From DASCQC01 sp036012865 (GTDB lineage Bacteria; Pseudomonadota; Gammaproteobacteria; Comchoanobacterales; Comchoanobacteraceae): 58,032 nt of DNA. Of this stretch, positions 43,294-52,721 are shown piece after piece (the first letter of the stretch is position 1; the number at the start of each line of letters is the position of its first letter). The stretch lies in NCBI GenBank assembly GCA_036012865.1, contig DASCQC010000024.1, forward strand, positions 1 to 58,032, written 5' to 3'. The notes beneath the pieces were generated by a model, which was not told the DNA's origin, searched no databases, and saw only the letters and a program-made list of their open reading frames with translations. The position numbers and the translations under genes are program-made.

Positions 43294-46200
43294 AAAGCCT
43301 CATTGTAAACCCGCTAACAACGCCTATTCTCGATCAGACGAGTGTATTCAAAACCAATGGGCTATCAGGAAGTTCATCTAGCCTATGGCTATCTACACTA
43401 AAACACACCCTATTAGTCATTACTCCAGACATCAGACAGGCTAATCAAATTAAAGATGAGATACAATTCTTCAGCCCCGAAAAAAAGAGCATTATTTTTC
43501 CAGATTGGGAAACGCTTCCTTACGATACATTCTCACCGTTACCTGAAATCATTTCAGAACGACTTAGAATACTGAATCAATTAATTCATGGCCAACAACC
43601 GAATATCATTATTGCTAAAGCGTCAACCTTAATGATGCCTTTACCACCACCTGACTTTATTATTCAACACTGCTTAGAATTATCAATCAACCAGGAACTT
43701 GATTTAGATTTATTTACTTCGAAGCTATCTTACTATGGGTATGAGAAAGTACATCATGTTCATGAATCATGTCAATATGCTGTGCGTGGGTGTCTGCTTG
43801 ATATTTATCCTTCAGGATCGACCCTTGCTTACAGAATTGAGTTCTTTGATAATCAAATTGAAACAATAAGATCGATTGATATTGAGTCCCAACATTCAGA
43901 CAAACCTTCCAGTTTAATAAAAATACTCCCTGCTCACGAATTTATTTTTCCTTCTATTAAAGACCTTAGATTGAGAAGTCAACAATTATCGTTTGAGCCA
44001 AGCTCTACATTGGTGACAAAACTTACTAAACAAAAACTGTTCGGTGGGATTGAATATTATTTACCCTTATTTCATTCTGAAACCTCTACGCTATTTGATT
44101 ATATTCATGATAATTGTATTAAAATATGGCTTCCCAATAGCTTAGAATCAACGACATCATTTTATAACCTAGCTTTGAAACAATTTAATGAAAAAGCTAA
44201 CCAACTTTCTCCCAAGCAATTATTTAAAAGCCCTGATGATATATTAACCTTGAGTGAAAGTAAAAACTCATACCACATTACCGAGCAAAACAAAGGGACA
44301 ACCACTCAAACAATTCCAGAAAAAACAAGAGTTAATGAAGGGTTGGATATCAAACTACTTAACAAACTTATTCAAGACAATCACACTGTCATCATAATTT
44401 TTCAAAATCAAACTCGTAAAAGTTACCTAGACTCAATCTTGAAGCATCATAGCATTCACCCCCATTCCTTAAACCATTTTCATATCCCTAAACAGACTCA
44501 ATACCCAGTTAACCTAGTTGTCGGTTATTTGCATGAAGGGTTTTTGTTGGTTAAAGAAAAAATTTGGATTATCCGAGATGACGATATCATTTCGTCAGGC
44601 GTTAAAACTAAAACAACAAGCCATCAACAAATTTCACCCCCTAAGATTGAGTTTAATGAACTTTCCATTGGAGACCCTATTGTTCATTTGGACTTTGGTG
44701 TTGGGTTATACCAAGGCCTTAAATCCATTGCAATAAAGAACCGTAATGATGAATTTATTATTATCGAATATAATAACGGACAACAAATTTATCTGCCTTT
44801 ACATAGAATTGATTTAATCAGTCGATACAGAGGTCAAACTGAAAACTTATCTCTAGATAAATTAGGCAAAAATTCATGGAGCCACAAGAAAAAGATTGCT
44901 GAAGAGTCAATACATATTTTAGCCAAAGAGCTTATGCAGCATTATGCTGAACTCAAGAAGTTAACAGGAATTCCACTGCCCACACCTCAAGAAATGACAG
45001 CCTTTGCACAAGAATTTATCTACGAGGAAACTTCTGATCAATCAAGTGCTATTCAAACCATTCTCCAGAAGCTTAATCAGCCCGTTCCCATGGACCATTT
45101 GGTCTGCGGTGACGTTGGCTTTGGAAAAACTGAAGTTGCCATGAGAGCGATGTTTGTGGCAGCATTAAATCAGTTTCAATGCGTATTACTTGCCCCAACT
45201 ACTGTATTATGTGAGCAACATTATGAGTCCCTTTGTAACCGATTTCATCATTGGCCGATCAAAGTTGGCATACTCAATAGGTTTAATAGCTCAAACCAAA
45301 CCATTGAGAATTTTAATCAAAGCAAAATAGACATCCTGGTGTGCACACATAAAATACTACACCAATCGTTAACGTCTAATAATATAGCATTGATCGTTAT
45401 TGATGAAGAACATAAGTTTGGAGTTAAGCAAAAAGAAAAGCTTAACCATCTTTTCATGCATGCTCATAAATTAGCACTCAGCGCAACCCCTATACCAAGA
45501 ACACTTAACATGGCATTATCTAAATTTAAGTCCATGTCTATTATTGCATCCCCCCCACCGAAAAGGGTTCCCGTCAAAACATTTATTATGGAACAGGACA
45601 ATGACACCTTAATTCAAGCCATCCAGCGGGAAATATTTAGAGGGGGCCAGGTTTACTATCTGATTAATGCTATTCATAAACTATCTAGTAAAAAGGAAGT
45701 ATTGAGTCGTTGCTTACCGGGCATCTCAATCGAAACTCTTCATGCAAAATTAAACAAGCCTCAACTTCAAAGTATTATGAGAGGCTTTACTCAGCAAGAA
45801 ATTCAAATTCTACTCTGCACTACTATTATTGAAGCAGGCATTGATATACCTAATGCAAACACATTAATTATTGAAAATGCAGACCATTTTGGATTAGCTC
45901 AATTGCATCAAATTCGGGGAAGAATTGGACGATCACATCACCAAGCCTACGCTTATTTTTTTGTTAATGACCTATCTAATTTAGCCGGTGAATCGAAACA
46001 AAGACTCATGGCTTTATCTCACAATCAATCGTTAGGGTGCGGTATGAATATAGCCCTTCAAGACCTTGAAATTAGGGGTGCCGGCACCTTTCTAGGAAAA
46101 GAACAAAGTGGTCATATACACAAACTAGGATATAATTTATACATGACTCTTTTAGAGAAGGCATTGAATCAAACAGATGGACTATCTGATGATAAGGTAA

Positions 46201-46631
46201 GCATAGATCACAACATCCATCACTCGATTCCAGAAGAATATATTTCACAATCACACCAACGGATTGCTTACCATCATAAAATAGCCACGACAGTGTCTAC
46301 CCAAGACTTAGATAAGATCATAGATGAATTAGAGGACCAATTTGGAGTATTACCCCTGCCAACCCTAATACTTATTAACTTAGCCAAACTAAGAATACAC
46401 CTCCAATCTCTGTATGCAAAACATGCCACCATTCTATCCGAAACTACAGAAATAGAATTTACAGATAAAACTCAATTGAATACGAAATCACTGATGGAAT
46501 TAATTGAAAAAGGAATCGTGGCTATTCAAGGACCTTTAAATATATCCATTCATTTAGATCAAGAAAGTGACCCTAATCAGAACATAATAATGCTTATAAA
46601 TATTTTAAATAAAATAAGCGATAATGAATAA
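43290..46631 (+). CDS. mfd: transcription-repair coupling factor
   Basis: 1113 residues (E. coli 1148). The N-terminal UvrB-like part covers about 1-330, the RNA-polymerase-interacting CarD-like domain begins near 460 (IGDPIVHLDFGVGLYQGL), and the RecG-like translocase has Walker A GDVGFGKTEVAMRA (about 607), DEEHKFG (about 705) and SATPIPRTLNMAL. The C-terminal TRCF domain follows. It displaces stalled RNA polymerase and recruits nucleotide excision repair. Gene order mnmA-mfd with a 4-bp overlap suggests one transcript. All key motifs look intact. Confidence 0.96.
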   Translation: MKSLIVNPLTTPILDQTSVFKTNGLSGSSSSLWLSTLKHTLLVITPDIRQANQIKDEIQFFSPEKKSIIFPDWETLPYDTFSPLPEIISERLRILNQLIHGQQPNIIIAKASTLMMPLPPPDFIIQHCLELSINQELDLDLFTSKLSYYGYEKVHHVHESCQYAVRGCLLDIYPSGSTLAYRIEFFDNQIETIRSIDIESQHSDKPSSLIKILPAHEFIFPSIKDLRLRSQQLSFEPSSTLVTKLTKQKLFGGIEYYLPLFHSETSTLFDYIHDNCIKIWLPNSLESTTSFYNLALKQFNEKANQLSPKQLFKSPDDILTLSESKNSYHITEQNKGTTTQTIPEKTRVNEGLDIKLLNKLIQDNHTVIIIFQNQTRKSYLDSILKHHSIHPHSLNHFHIPKQTQYPVNLVVGYLHEGFLLVKEKIWIIRDDDIISSGVKTKTTSHQQISPPKIEFNELSIGDPIVHLDFGVGLYQGLKSIAIKNRNDEFIIIEYNNGQQIYLPLHRIDLISRYRGQTENLSLDKLGKNSWSHKKKIAEESIHILAKELMQHYAELKKLTGIPLPTPQEMTAFAQEFIYEETSDQSSAIQTILQKLNQPVPMDHLVCGDVGFGKTEVAMRAMFVAALNQFQCVLLAPTTVLCEQHYESLCNRFHHWPIKVGILNRFNSSNQTIENFNQSKIDILVCTHKILHQSLTSNNIALIVIDEEHKFGVKQKEKLNHLFMHAHKLALSATPIPRTLNMALSKFKSMSIIASPPPKRVPVKTFIMEQDNDTLIQAIQREIFRGGQVYYLINAIHKLSSKKEVLSRCLPGISIETLHAKLNKPQLQSIMRGFTQQEIQILLCTTIIEAGIDIPNANTLIIENADHFGLAQLHQIRGRIGRSHHQAYAYFFVNDLSNLAGESKQRLMALSHNQSLGCGMNIALQDLEIRGAGTFLGKEQSGHIHKLGYNLYMTLLEKALNQTDGLSDDKVSIDHNIHHSIPEEYISQSHQRIAYHHKIATTVSTQDLDKIIDELEDQFGVLPLPTLILINLAKLRIHLQSLYAKHATILSETTEIEFTDKTQLNTKSLMELIEKGIVAIQGPLNISIHLDQESDPNQNIIMLINILNKISDNE

Positions 46632-46671
46632 AATAAACTATAATGGATAAGACTGAAGATAGGAGAGTAAC

Positions 46672-47721
46672 ATGGGGTCTACTAAAAAAGCAGATAAAAC
46701 AATCGGAGATTCTAGCACATCCATGATATTAATTGGGTTAAATCAGTCAATGCAGCAATCAATTCAAATGTTATCCGGGTCACAGGGTGTCCATTTTGAA
46801 ATGGTGAAAGAGTTATTCTATGACGGTCCAATCGCACTCTTTTTTAATAAGCTATCGCCCTCCAATAATGAACTTATCTCAATTATGCGCTATTATAATC
46901 TGGTATTAAAAGAGCTGAACCACCTAGAAACAATCATTGATAACATCGATTTTGATAAAATTCAAATGCAATCTAATTCTGAAAACAGAAGCAATAAAAT
47001 TGTTGAAATTGCAGGAGAGGTAGACAAAATAAATCAGCTGATTATTGAACAATCCTCCAAACTCAATGAGGCATTTCAAGAGTTTCATGACCTAGTGGTT
47101 AACAACATAAAACTTAATAAGGAATTTTTAGATAGTTATACGACAGCTCTCAATACCTGTTATGAAGAAATAACAAAAATACTAAAGCTTGACTTCAAAA
47201 CCCATAACACAGATGTTTTCGACATAATACGAATTCCTGAGATAGAATCTTTTGCTCAACAACATAACATTAACCTTGCTGAAGTAGAATCGAATATCGA
47301 AAACCTTGATATGATCATGAAATTTGCTTGTCTACAATTATACACCCAAATTGAATACAATAAGCAATTAGCAAAGTCGGTGGTCTATGATTCATCAGAA
47401 GAAAAAAAATCATTCACTCAAAAACTTCAATCGATGTTAACAACATCACCTATCAAGGTTATTATGCAACAAACTCAGATATACATTAAAGAACTTAAGT
47501 CATCAAACCAAAATTTTTTAATGGTAGCTAAACCTAAAAACCAGACTTTATTAAATGAATTAATATCTTCAGATAGAACACTTAAGAAACTTAAATTACA
47601 GCTTAAAAAATACCCGCAAAAGATCAGAGAAAAACAAGATCAAACCTATGATATCCCCTCACCTAAAAAAAATATATTTAACTGGAAACAGGTAGGAAAG
47701 CTCCCAGATAATCTACAATAA
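46672..47721 (+). CDS. hypothetical helical/coiled-coil protein
   Basis: 349 residues, hydrophilic, predicted mostly helical with heptad-like stretches (about 70-150 and 215-300) and a Lys-rich C-terminus (KKNIFNWKQVGKLP). No signal peptide, membrane segment or known motif. AGGAGAG precedes the ATG at a good distance. It lies 40 bp after mfd but has its own strong ribosome binding site, so co-transcription is uncertain. The composition and lack of family resemble uncharacterised secreted effectors of intracellular bacteria, but that is only a guess. Confidence 0.75.
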   Translation: MGSTKKADKTIGDSSTSMILIGLNQSMQQSIQMLSGSQGVHFEMVKELFYDGPIALFFNKLSPSNNELISIMRYYNLVLKELNHLETIIDNIDFDKIQMQSNSENRSNKIVEIAGEVDKINQLIIEQSSKLNEAFQEFHDLVVNNIKLNKEFLDSYTTALNTCYEEITKILKLDFKTHNTDVFDIIRIPEIESFAQQHNINLAEVESNIENLDMIMKFACLQLYTQIEYNKQLAKSVVYDSSEEKKSFTQKLQSMLTTSPIKVIMQQTQIYIKELKSSNQNFLMVAKPKNQTLLNELISSDRTLKKLKLQLKKYPQKIREKQDQTYDIPSPKKNIFNWKQVGKLPDNLQ

Positions 47722-47791
47722 AACTTTAATGAAACTCTGGTTGATATCAAACAACCAATGTGATAACTTATATCATTTTCAGTGATTTAAC

Positions 47792-48532
47792 ATGATATTA
47801 TACATCAAGTCCATGACATCTATTCTAACCTTTTTTATATCCTATGGTTTTGGTTATCTTCCAATCAAATATAAAAGCCAAGCCAGTGAAAAAAAGTCAT
47901 TTAATCATATTAATTTGTTTGCTGACGGTATTTTTGTAGGAATTGCTATTCTACATTTACTTCCAGAAGCTATTCACTACGCCCATCATACATCTATAAA
48001 AACCTATATGATCTACTTGGTGTTTTTTACAACGATTGTTTTTTTTGCAATCATTCCATCCATTATCGAGAAATCCTTTCACAGTAAACACCCAACCCAA
48101 ATCCATGCCCATATATTCTTGGTGTTACTGTCCATACATGCCTTACTTGAAGGTCTATGCCTTGGAGTTTCAAAGCATTATGAAACGACTATATTACTGA
48201 TGATAGCTTTGATCATCCATAAAGGCTTAGAAAGTTTTGCTCTGATCATTAATCAATCTAAATTTATTAAAAATTCATTTGGCATCTATGCCATATTATT
48301 GATTTTTTCCTCAATGACTCCACTGGGTATTGTCGGTGGAATCGTTGGAATTGGTACCTTTTTTACCCCGGATATTTTAGCTTATTTTAATGCCATTACT
48401 GCAGGAACATTTATCTATATGGTATTAAACTGCCAATGCGAGCTTAATGGTATTAAGAGGAATGATGCCATGTTTATCATGTTTGGATTTTCACTGATTG
48501 CATTTGTTAATGTTTTTCTACACTCGCATTAA
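47792..48532 (+). CDS. ZIP-family metal ion transporter
   Basis: 246 residues with about seven membrane helices. The signature helices are HALLEGLCLGV and HKGLESFAL, containing the His/Glu metal ligands of the ZIP family; another His-rich stretch (HYAHHTS) lies in the first loop. It probably takes up zinc, iron or manganese into the cytoplasm, the opposite direction to the CDF exporter at 16655. No clear ribosome binding site precedes the ATG; the next ATG (47813) is an alternative. Its end overlaps the convergent gene by 26 bp. Confidence 0.88.
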   Translation: MILYIKSMTSILTFFISYGFGYLPIKYKSQASEKKSFNHINLFADGIFVGIAILHLLPEAIHYAHHTSIKTYMIYLVFFTTIVFFAIIPSIIEKSFHSKHPTQIHAHIFLVLLSIHALLEGLCLGVSKHYETTILLMIALIIHKGLESFALIINQSKFIKNSFGIYAILLIFSSMTPLGIVGGIVGIGTFFTPDILAYFNAITAGTFIYMVLNCQCELNGIKRNDAMFIMFGFSLIAFVNVFLHSH

Positions 48533-49724
48533 ATTGATGAAAAGATATCGGAACACCTGGCAATTCAAAACATACTCCTTGAGATTTATTCACTTCATCA
48601 ACAGGTAGTTTTTGAGTCATAAAAAGATTGCTAGCAATGGGTATAATAGACTGAGTATTAGATCGATTATTAAATGCTTCTAGCTCGTATTCTAACTCAG
48701 TACTCAAGATAATGGTCACCTTGGATGATTCATGCTTACCGTAAATTGAATTAACTGAACTGAAAAAAGACGTTAAGTTCTCTTTATCATCTTCTAACTG
48801 AGCATCTTTTAAGTCAATAATTAACTTTTGAACTTTAGAGCCATTGATTGCAAGACCTTGAATGAACTTGATAATAGAATTAGTATCATTGTTTAAACGA
48901 ACCGTTAATTTTGATAAGTGCTGACATGTATCAGCAGATATAGAATCGTACAATGATTGTAAAGATTTCGAATTGAAATTGTTATGGCCACTAAAATCTA
49001 ACGTCAAAGCTTCCATGTTTTTGATAACCAGTAGAGATAAAATACTATTAATATCTGCGGATTTAAAACTAACGTTTAAATGAATGCGTTCACCAAATGT
49101 ATTGTTTGCTAACCCTATGAAAAAATTTTCAGGTACCGAATTAAAGTTCCAATAAATTAATCCACAAGGTTCACTGCACATCATCCGCAGCCATTGTGTT
49201 AAATCTTCATCTCCCAGCTTCGTAAGATTGATATTACTTAATAAAATATTATTGAGTTGATTCTTCGATTTGAGATTCTGACCTAGTTCTGTAATAGCTA
49301 TTCTTAATTGATTAATTTCACTTGCTTTAAGTTCGTCTAAGTCTTGTAGAATTTGTTTGGACTCTCGTATAAAGCCTTTAAAATCAACATTATTTAATGA
49401 GAAATCAGGCTGTCTAATCTTTTCTTTAAAAAAGCGTGAAGAACTGATACCTGAATATTCTTTAATAAGGGTCCCTAGAATTTCCATTTCGTACGGTACT
49501 TCAAAAATATTTTCTTTTTTAATTACTAGAGGTTTAAGCTTATCTTCAAAACCAAGTTGTATCAAAACCCAGGATTTAACGATCAAAAGTATCGTTTTGC
49601 AATGGAAATAAAAACGAATCAATATTTTTTTAAGGAGCAAGGAAAGTCTAACGCATAGCTGGAAAAGATACATCATGAGCTTTGTAAGGAACTCTATAAT
49701 TGAATCATTAATCTCTTGTATCAT
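48507..49724 (-). CDS. hypothetical protein with possible leucine-rich-repeat-like region
   Basis: 405 residues. The N-terminal ~60 residues are hydrophobic and basic (possible membrane association). The middle and C-terminal parts have leucine/asparagine-spaced strands (NILLSNINLTKLGDEDL, MEALTLDFSGHNNFNSKSL, LSKLTVRLNNDTNS) reminiscent of leucine-rich repeats. No firm family assignment. The start overlaps the lgt stop by 17 bp, which ties it to the lgt operon. LRR proteins are common effectors, but here this is inference. Confidence 0.7.
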   Translation of the reverse strand: MIQEINDSIIEFLTKLMMYLFQLCVRLSLLLKKILIRFYFHCKTILLIVKSWVLIQLGFEDKLKPLVIKKENIFEVPYEMEILGTLIKEYSGISSSRFFKEKIRQPDFSLNNVDFKGFIRESKQILQDLDELKASEINQLRIAITELGQNLKSKNQLNNILLSNINLTKLGDEDLTQWLRMMCSEPCGLIYWNFNSVPENFFIGLANNTFGERIHLNVSFKSADINSILSLLVIKNMEALTLDFSGHNNFNSKSLQSLYDSISADTCQHLSKLTVRLNNDTNSIIKFIQGLAINGSKVQKLIIDLKDAQLEDDKENLTSFFSSVNSIYGKHESSKVTIILSTELEYELEAFNNRSNTQSIIPIASNLFMTQKLPVDEVNKSQGVCFELPGVPISFHQFNASVEKH

Positions 49725-50484
49725 AGAACTTAACCCTGTAAGTAAAAACGATAGAAAACATAATCATCAGAAGGCTCAACCACTGACCCATGGTAAAACC
49801 GTAGGCTAAATAACCTAAATGAAAATCAGGCTCTCGAAAATATTCCAAAAAGAATCGTATGACAGCATATAAAGAGATAAACATGACAGCCCTACTTCCG
49901 GCTTGATAATGATTATACCTGTCCCAAAGATTTATAATGATGAAAAGAACTACCCCTTCAAAAAAAGCTTCGTATAGCTGTGATGGGTGACGAACTAGGC
50001 CATCTATCCTAGGGTAAATAATACCCCAAGAAACATCAGTTACACGACCGGGTAACTCTTGATTGATAAAGTTAGCCAACCTTCCTAAGAACAATCCGAT
50101 AGGTATCCAACGAGAAAAGTGGTCCATTAAACGTAAAACATTAATATTGTATTTTCGACAAAATATTAAAGTCGCGATTGAATAGCCAATTAGCCCTCCA
50201 TGAAAAGACATTCCTCCTTGCCACAACATCAATAAACGTATCGGCGAGTGGACAACCCAATCTGGATGATAGAAGATGACATAGCCGAATCGACCGCCTA
50301 AAACAACCCCTAATACAGCATAGTTAACATAGTCTGAAAGGTTTTTATCAGATAAAATGCCTTGACGCTCATTCGAGTAATAAGCAAGATAGTAGCATAG
50401 GAAAAAGCTAGCTAGATAAGCTATACCATACCAATAAATTATGACCGGCCCTAATTGTAATGCGATAGGACTAGGCCAAGACAT
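49708..50484 (-). CDS. lgt: prolipoprotein diacylglyceryl transferase, copy 1
   Basis: 258 residues with about seven membrane helices. MSFHGGLIG carries His95, and GRLANFINQELPGR carries Arg135, Asn138, Glu143 and Gly146. These equal E. coli His103, Arg143, Asn146, Glu151 and Gly154 with a constant offset of eight. Another conserved piece is RHPSQLYEAFFEG. It transfers diacylglycerol to the lipobox cysteine, the first step of lipoprotein maturation at the inner membrane. GAGGGTG lies before the ATG. A paralogue is adjacent (50660-51436). Confidence 0.95.
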   Translation of the reverse strand: MSWPSPIALQLGPVIIYWYGIAYLASFFLCYYLAYYSNERQGILSDKNLSDYVNYAVLGVVLGGRFGYVIFYHPDWVVHSPIRLLMLWQGGMSFHGGLIGYSIATLIFCRKYNINVLRLMDHFSRWIPIGLFLGRLANFINQELPGRVTDVSWGIIYPRIDGLVRHPSQLYEAFFEGVVLFIIINLWDRYNHYQAGSRAVMFISLYAVIRFFLEYFREPDFHLGYLAYGFTMGQWLSLLMIMFSIVFTYRVKFYDTRD

Positions 50485-50659
50485 AAAACACCCTCAAGTT
50501 GTTCAAACTAAAAGAACCAAACAACCTATCTTTACAACACACAGTTAACTGATTCCTTAATAAATGATGGATTCGACTCAAGATAGAATCGTCATCTATG
50601 CCTACATACAATAGATTCACTGTAAGTACCCTCTGATATTAAGGACTCTATACAAAATT

Positions 50660-51436
50660 TTAATAAGGTAACTTTGCATCAGGCTCTCTTATATAAAAAA
50701 CATACCACATAATCGCAAGAAAAAACATAGCAATACTTAGCCATTGTGCAATTGTCAAGCCTAAAGATAAATACCCTAAATCAGGTTGACGAAAAAACTC
50801 CAGCAAAAATCTCATGACTGTGTACAGTAAACAAAACACAACAGCTCTTGTTCCAGAAGAGCACTCATGCTTTCTATCCCAAAGATTAATCAATACAAAC
50901 AACACGAACCCTTCAAAAAAAGCTTCATACAATTGAGATGGGTGTCGAGTTAAAACATCAACTTTTGGGTAGATAATGCCCCACGAGACATCAGTCACTC
51001 TTCCAGGCATTTCTTGGTTAATAAAGTTAGCGAGCCTACCTAGAAAGATACCTACTGGTGCCGATTTGGCTGCTAGATCATACATATCTAGGGGATTAAT
51101 GTTATTTCTTTTGCTAAAAATATAGATACTTATAAGAAGCCCAATCAATCCCCCATGGAATGACATTCCACCTTTCCCATGATAGATGATACTAATAGGA
51201 TCAAACATCAAATCACGGTAATAAAAGATCACTGAACCTAAACGAGACCCAATCATTAAACCGATGATTAAATAGATCATCCAATCTATCAGTTGGATAG
51301 TGCTCATCAATCGTCGACGATACTCGCAAAAGAACGAACGTGTAAAGCCAAAAATAAAACCTAATAGATAGGATAAACCATACCAATATATAGGGCGTGA
51401 ACCTACATAAAAGGCTACAGGATCAGGCCAGAACAT
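50660..51436 (-). CDS. lgt: prolipoprotein diacylglyceryl transferase, copy 2
   Basis: 258 residues, the same length as copy 1. The catalytic core MSFHGGLIG (His94) and GRLANFINQEMPGRVTDVSW (Arg134, Asn137, Glu142) is nearly the same as copy 1, while the outer helices differ widely. The gene is separated from copy 1 by 175 bp and overlaps mdh by 14 bp. Both copies look enzymatically competent, so this is a tandem duplication with divergence rather than decay. Why two enzymes are kept (different lipids, substrates or growth phases) is not evident. Confidence 0.93.
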   Translation of the reverse strand: MFWPDPVAFYVGSRPIYWYGLSYLLGFIFGFTRSFFCEYRRRLMSTIQLIDWMIYLIIGLMIGSRLGSVIFYYRDLMFDPISIIYHGKGGMSFHGGLIGLLISIYIFSKRNNINPLDMYDLAAKSAPVGIFLGRLANFINQEMPGRVTDVSWGIIYPKVDVLTRHPSQLYEAFFEGFVLFVLINLWDRKHECSSGTRAVVFCLLYTVMRFLLEFFRQPDLGYLSLGLTIAQWLSIAMFFLAIMWYVFYIREPDAKLPY

Positions 51437-52418
51437 CTATTAAACCAAGATCTTGAACAATTTTCTGTTCTTCAGCCAATTCATCAAACGACCTCTGAAT
51501 AAGCTGATGTGAGAATTCATCATGTTTCCAATCCGTTAGAACCTCGACCTTTCCATTGACTGAGATACAGGGGTAAGATACATTGAGACCTTCTTTAGCT
51601 CCATACTGGCCATCAGAGTACACCCCGACTGAAAAAGGAGTTGATGAGCCAAGGTGAATAGCTTTAACGGCATCTACCACAGCATTGGCAGCTGAAGCAG
51701 CCGAAGAAGCTCCTCTGGCCTTAATCACTGCCGCACCTCTTTGTTGAACTGTCTTGATGAACTCGGCATGTAACCATTCATTGTCGTGGATAATATCTGT
51801 TACAGGTTGACCATCAATCTTTGCATTCATAAAATCAGGAAACTGTGTTGCAGAATGATTACCCCAAATAATCATATTCTTAACAGATTCAACGGGTTTA
51901 TTGGATTTAATAGCGATCTGAGCTTTTGCTCTGTTTTCATCAAGCATTGTCATCGCATAAAAATGGTGCTGATTTAAATCTGGTGCATGATTTTGGGCTA
52001 TCATGGCATTGGTGTTACAAGGATTACCCACGACAAACACTTTAACGTTTCTGGAGGCAACTTCGTTCAATGCTTGGCCCTGGGCTTTAAAAACATTAGC
52101 ATTAATCTTTAATAAATCAGAACGCTCCATTCCTTGTTTACGAGGAACAGACCCAACCAATAAAGCCCAATCTGCATCTTTAAAACCTACCAGAGGATCA
52201 CTGGTAATGGTGATTTTATGAAGTAATGGAAAAGCACAATCTTCAAGCTCCATTTGTAAACCCTTTAATGCAGGCAAGACACTTTCTAATTCTAGTAAAG
52301 ATAGCTCAACAGGCTGATCCAAGCCAAACATTTGCCCTGAAGCAATTCTAAATAATAATGCATAGCCTATATGGCCAGCTGCACCCGTTATAGCAACTTT
52401 AATAGTCGGTTTGCTCAT
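51423..52418 (-). CDS. mdh: malate dehydrogenase (cytosolic-type)
   Basis: 331 residues. TGAAGHIGY at 11-19 binds NAD, Arg93 and Arg99 are in VPRKQGMERSD, Asp160 in TMLDENR, and the catalytic His188 in IWGNHSATQFPD. The TGAAGHIGY-type sequence belongs to the branch related to eukaryotic cytosolic enzymes, as also found in Legionella. It interconverts malate and oxaloacetate. A ribosome binding site GAGGAA and a promoter with a dyad (see regulatory entry) precede it. It overlaps lgt copy 2 by 14 bp, so it probably leads a four-gene run with both lgt genes and the LRR-like gene. Confidence 0.96.
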   Translation of the reverse strand: MSKPTIKVAITGAAGHIGYALLFRIASGQMFGLDQPVELSLLELESVLPALKGLQMELEDCAFPLLHKITITSDPLVGFKDADWALLVGSVPRKQGMERSDLLKINANVFKAQGQALNEVASRNVKVFVVGNPCNTNAMIAQNHAPDLNQHHFYAMTMLDENRAKAQIAIKSNKPVESVKNMIIWGNHSATQFPDFMNAKIDGQPVTDIIHDNEWLHAEFIKTVQQRGAAVIKARGASSAASAANAVVDAVKAIHLGSSTPFSVGVYSDGQYGAKEGLNVSYPCISVNGKVEVLTDWKHDEFSHQLIQRSFDELAEEQKIVQDLGLIDVLA

Positions 52419-52721
52419 AATATTCCTCGTTAAATCTTACCCTAAAGGATACCTATAAAATAGTTATCTTTCAAGTTGTCGAACTTGTATTTTAAAATCT
52501 TTAAATTATAAATCAAAACTGTTAAATGTAAATGGGTGTTCTATCAATCCTTTTCAGATTAACGAATGCTGTACTATCTATTTTGATCCAAGAGAAAGCC
52601 TATAAATTATAATGATAAATTCATCTTACAATGTCTTAGCAACTAAAAACTTCTCTTAGCTTTTTAACTAGACTGGATTCATCAAAAAGCTTAGTCACAG
52701 AGTGTCATCAATCCATTAAAC
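52419..52721. other. 303-bp gap between mdh and the ankyrin-like gene
   Basis: AT-rich. It contains the mdh promoter and dyad at 52446-52487. Nothing else is recognised: no terminator-like hairpin, no credible ORF. Confidence 0.5.
52446..52487 (-). promoter_or_regulatory. mdh promoter with operator-like dyad at -35
   Basis: TTGAAA (52474-52469) and TATCCT (52451-52446) on the minus strand are 17 bases apart. CAAGTT/AACTTG (52472-52477 and 52482-52487, 4-nt spacer) forms a dyad overlapping the -35 box, a possible repressor site or simply chance. Confidence 0.4.
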
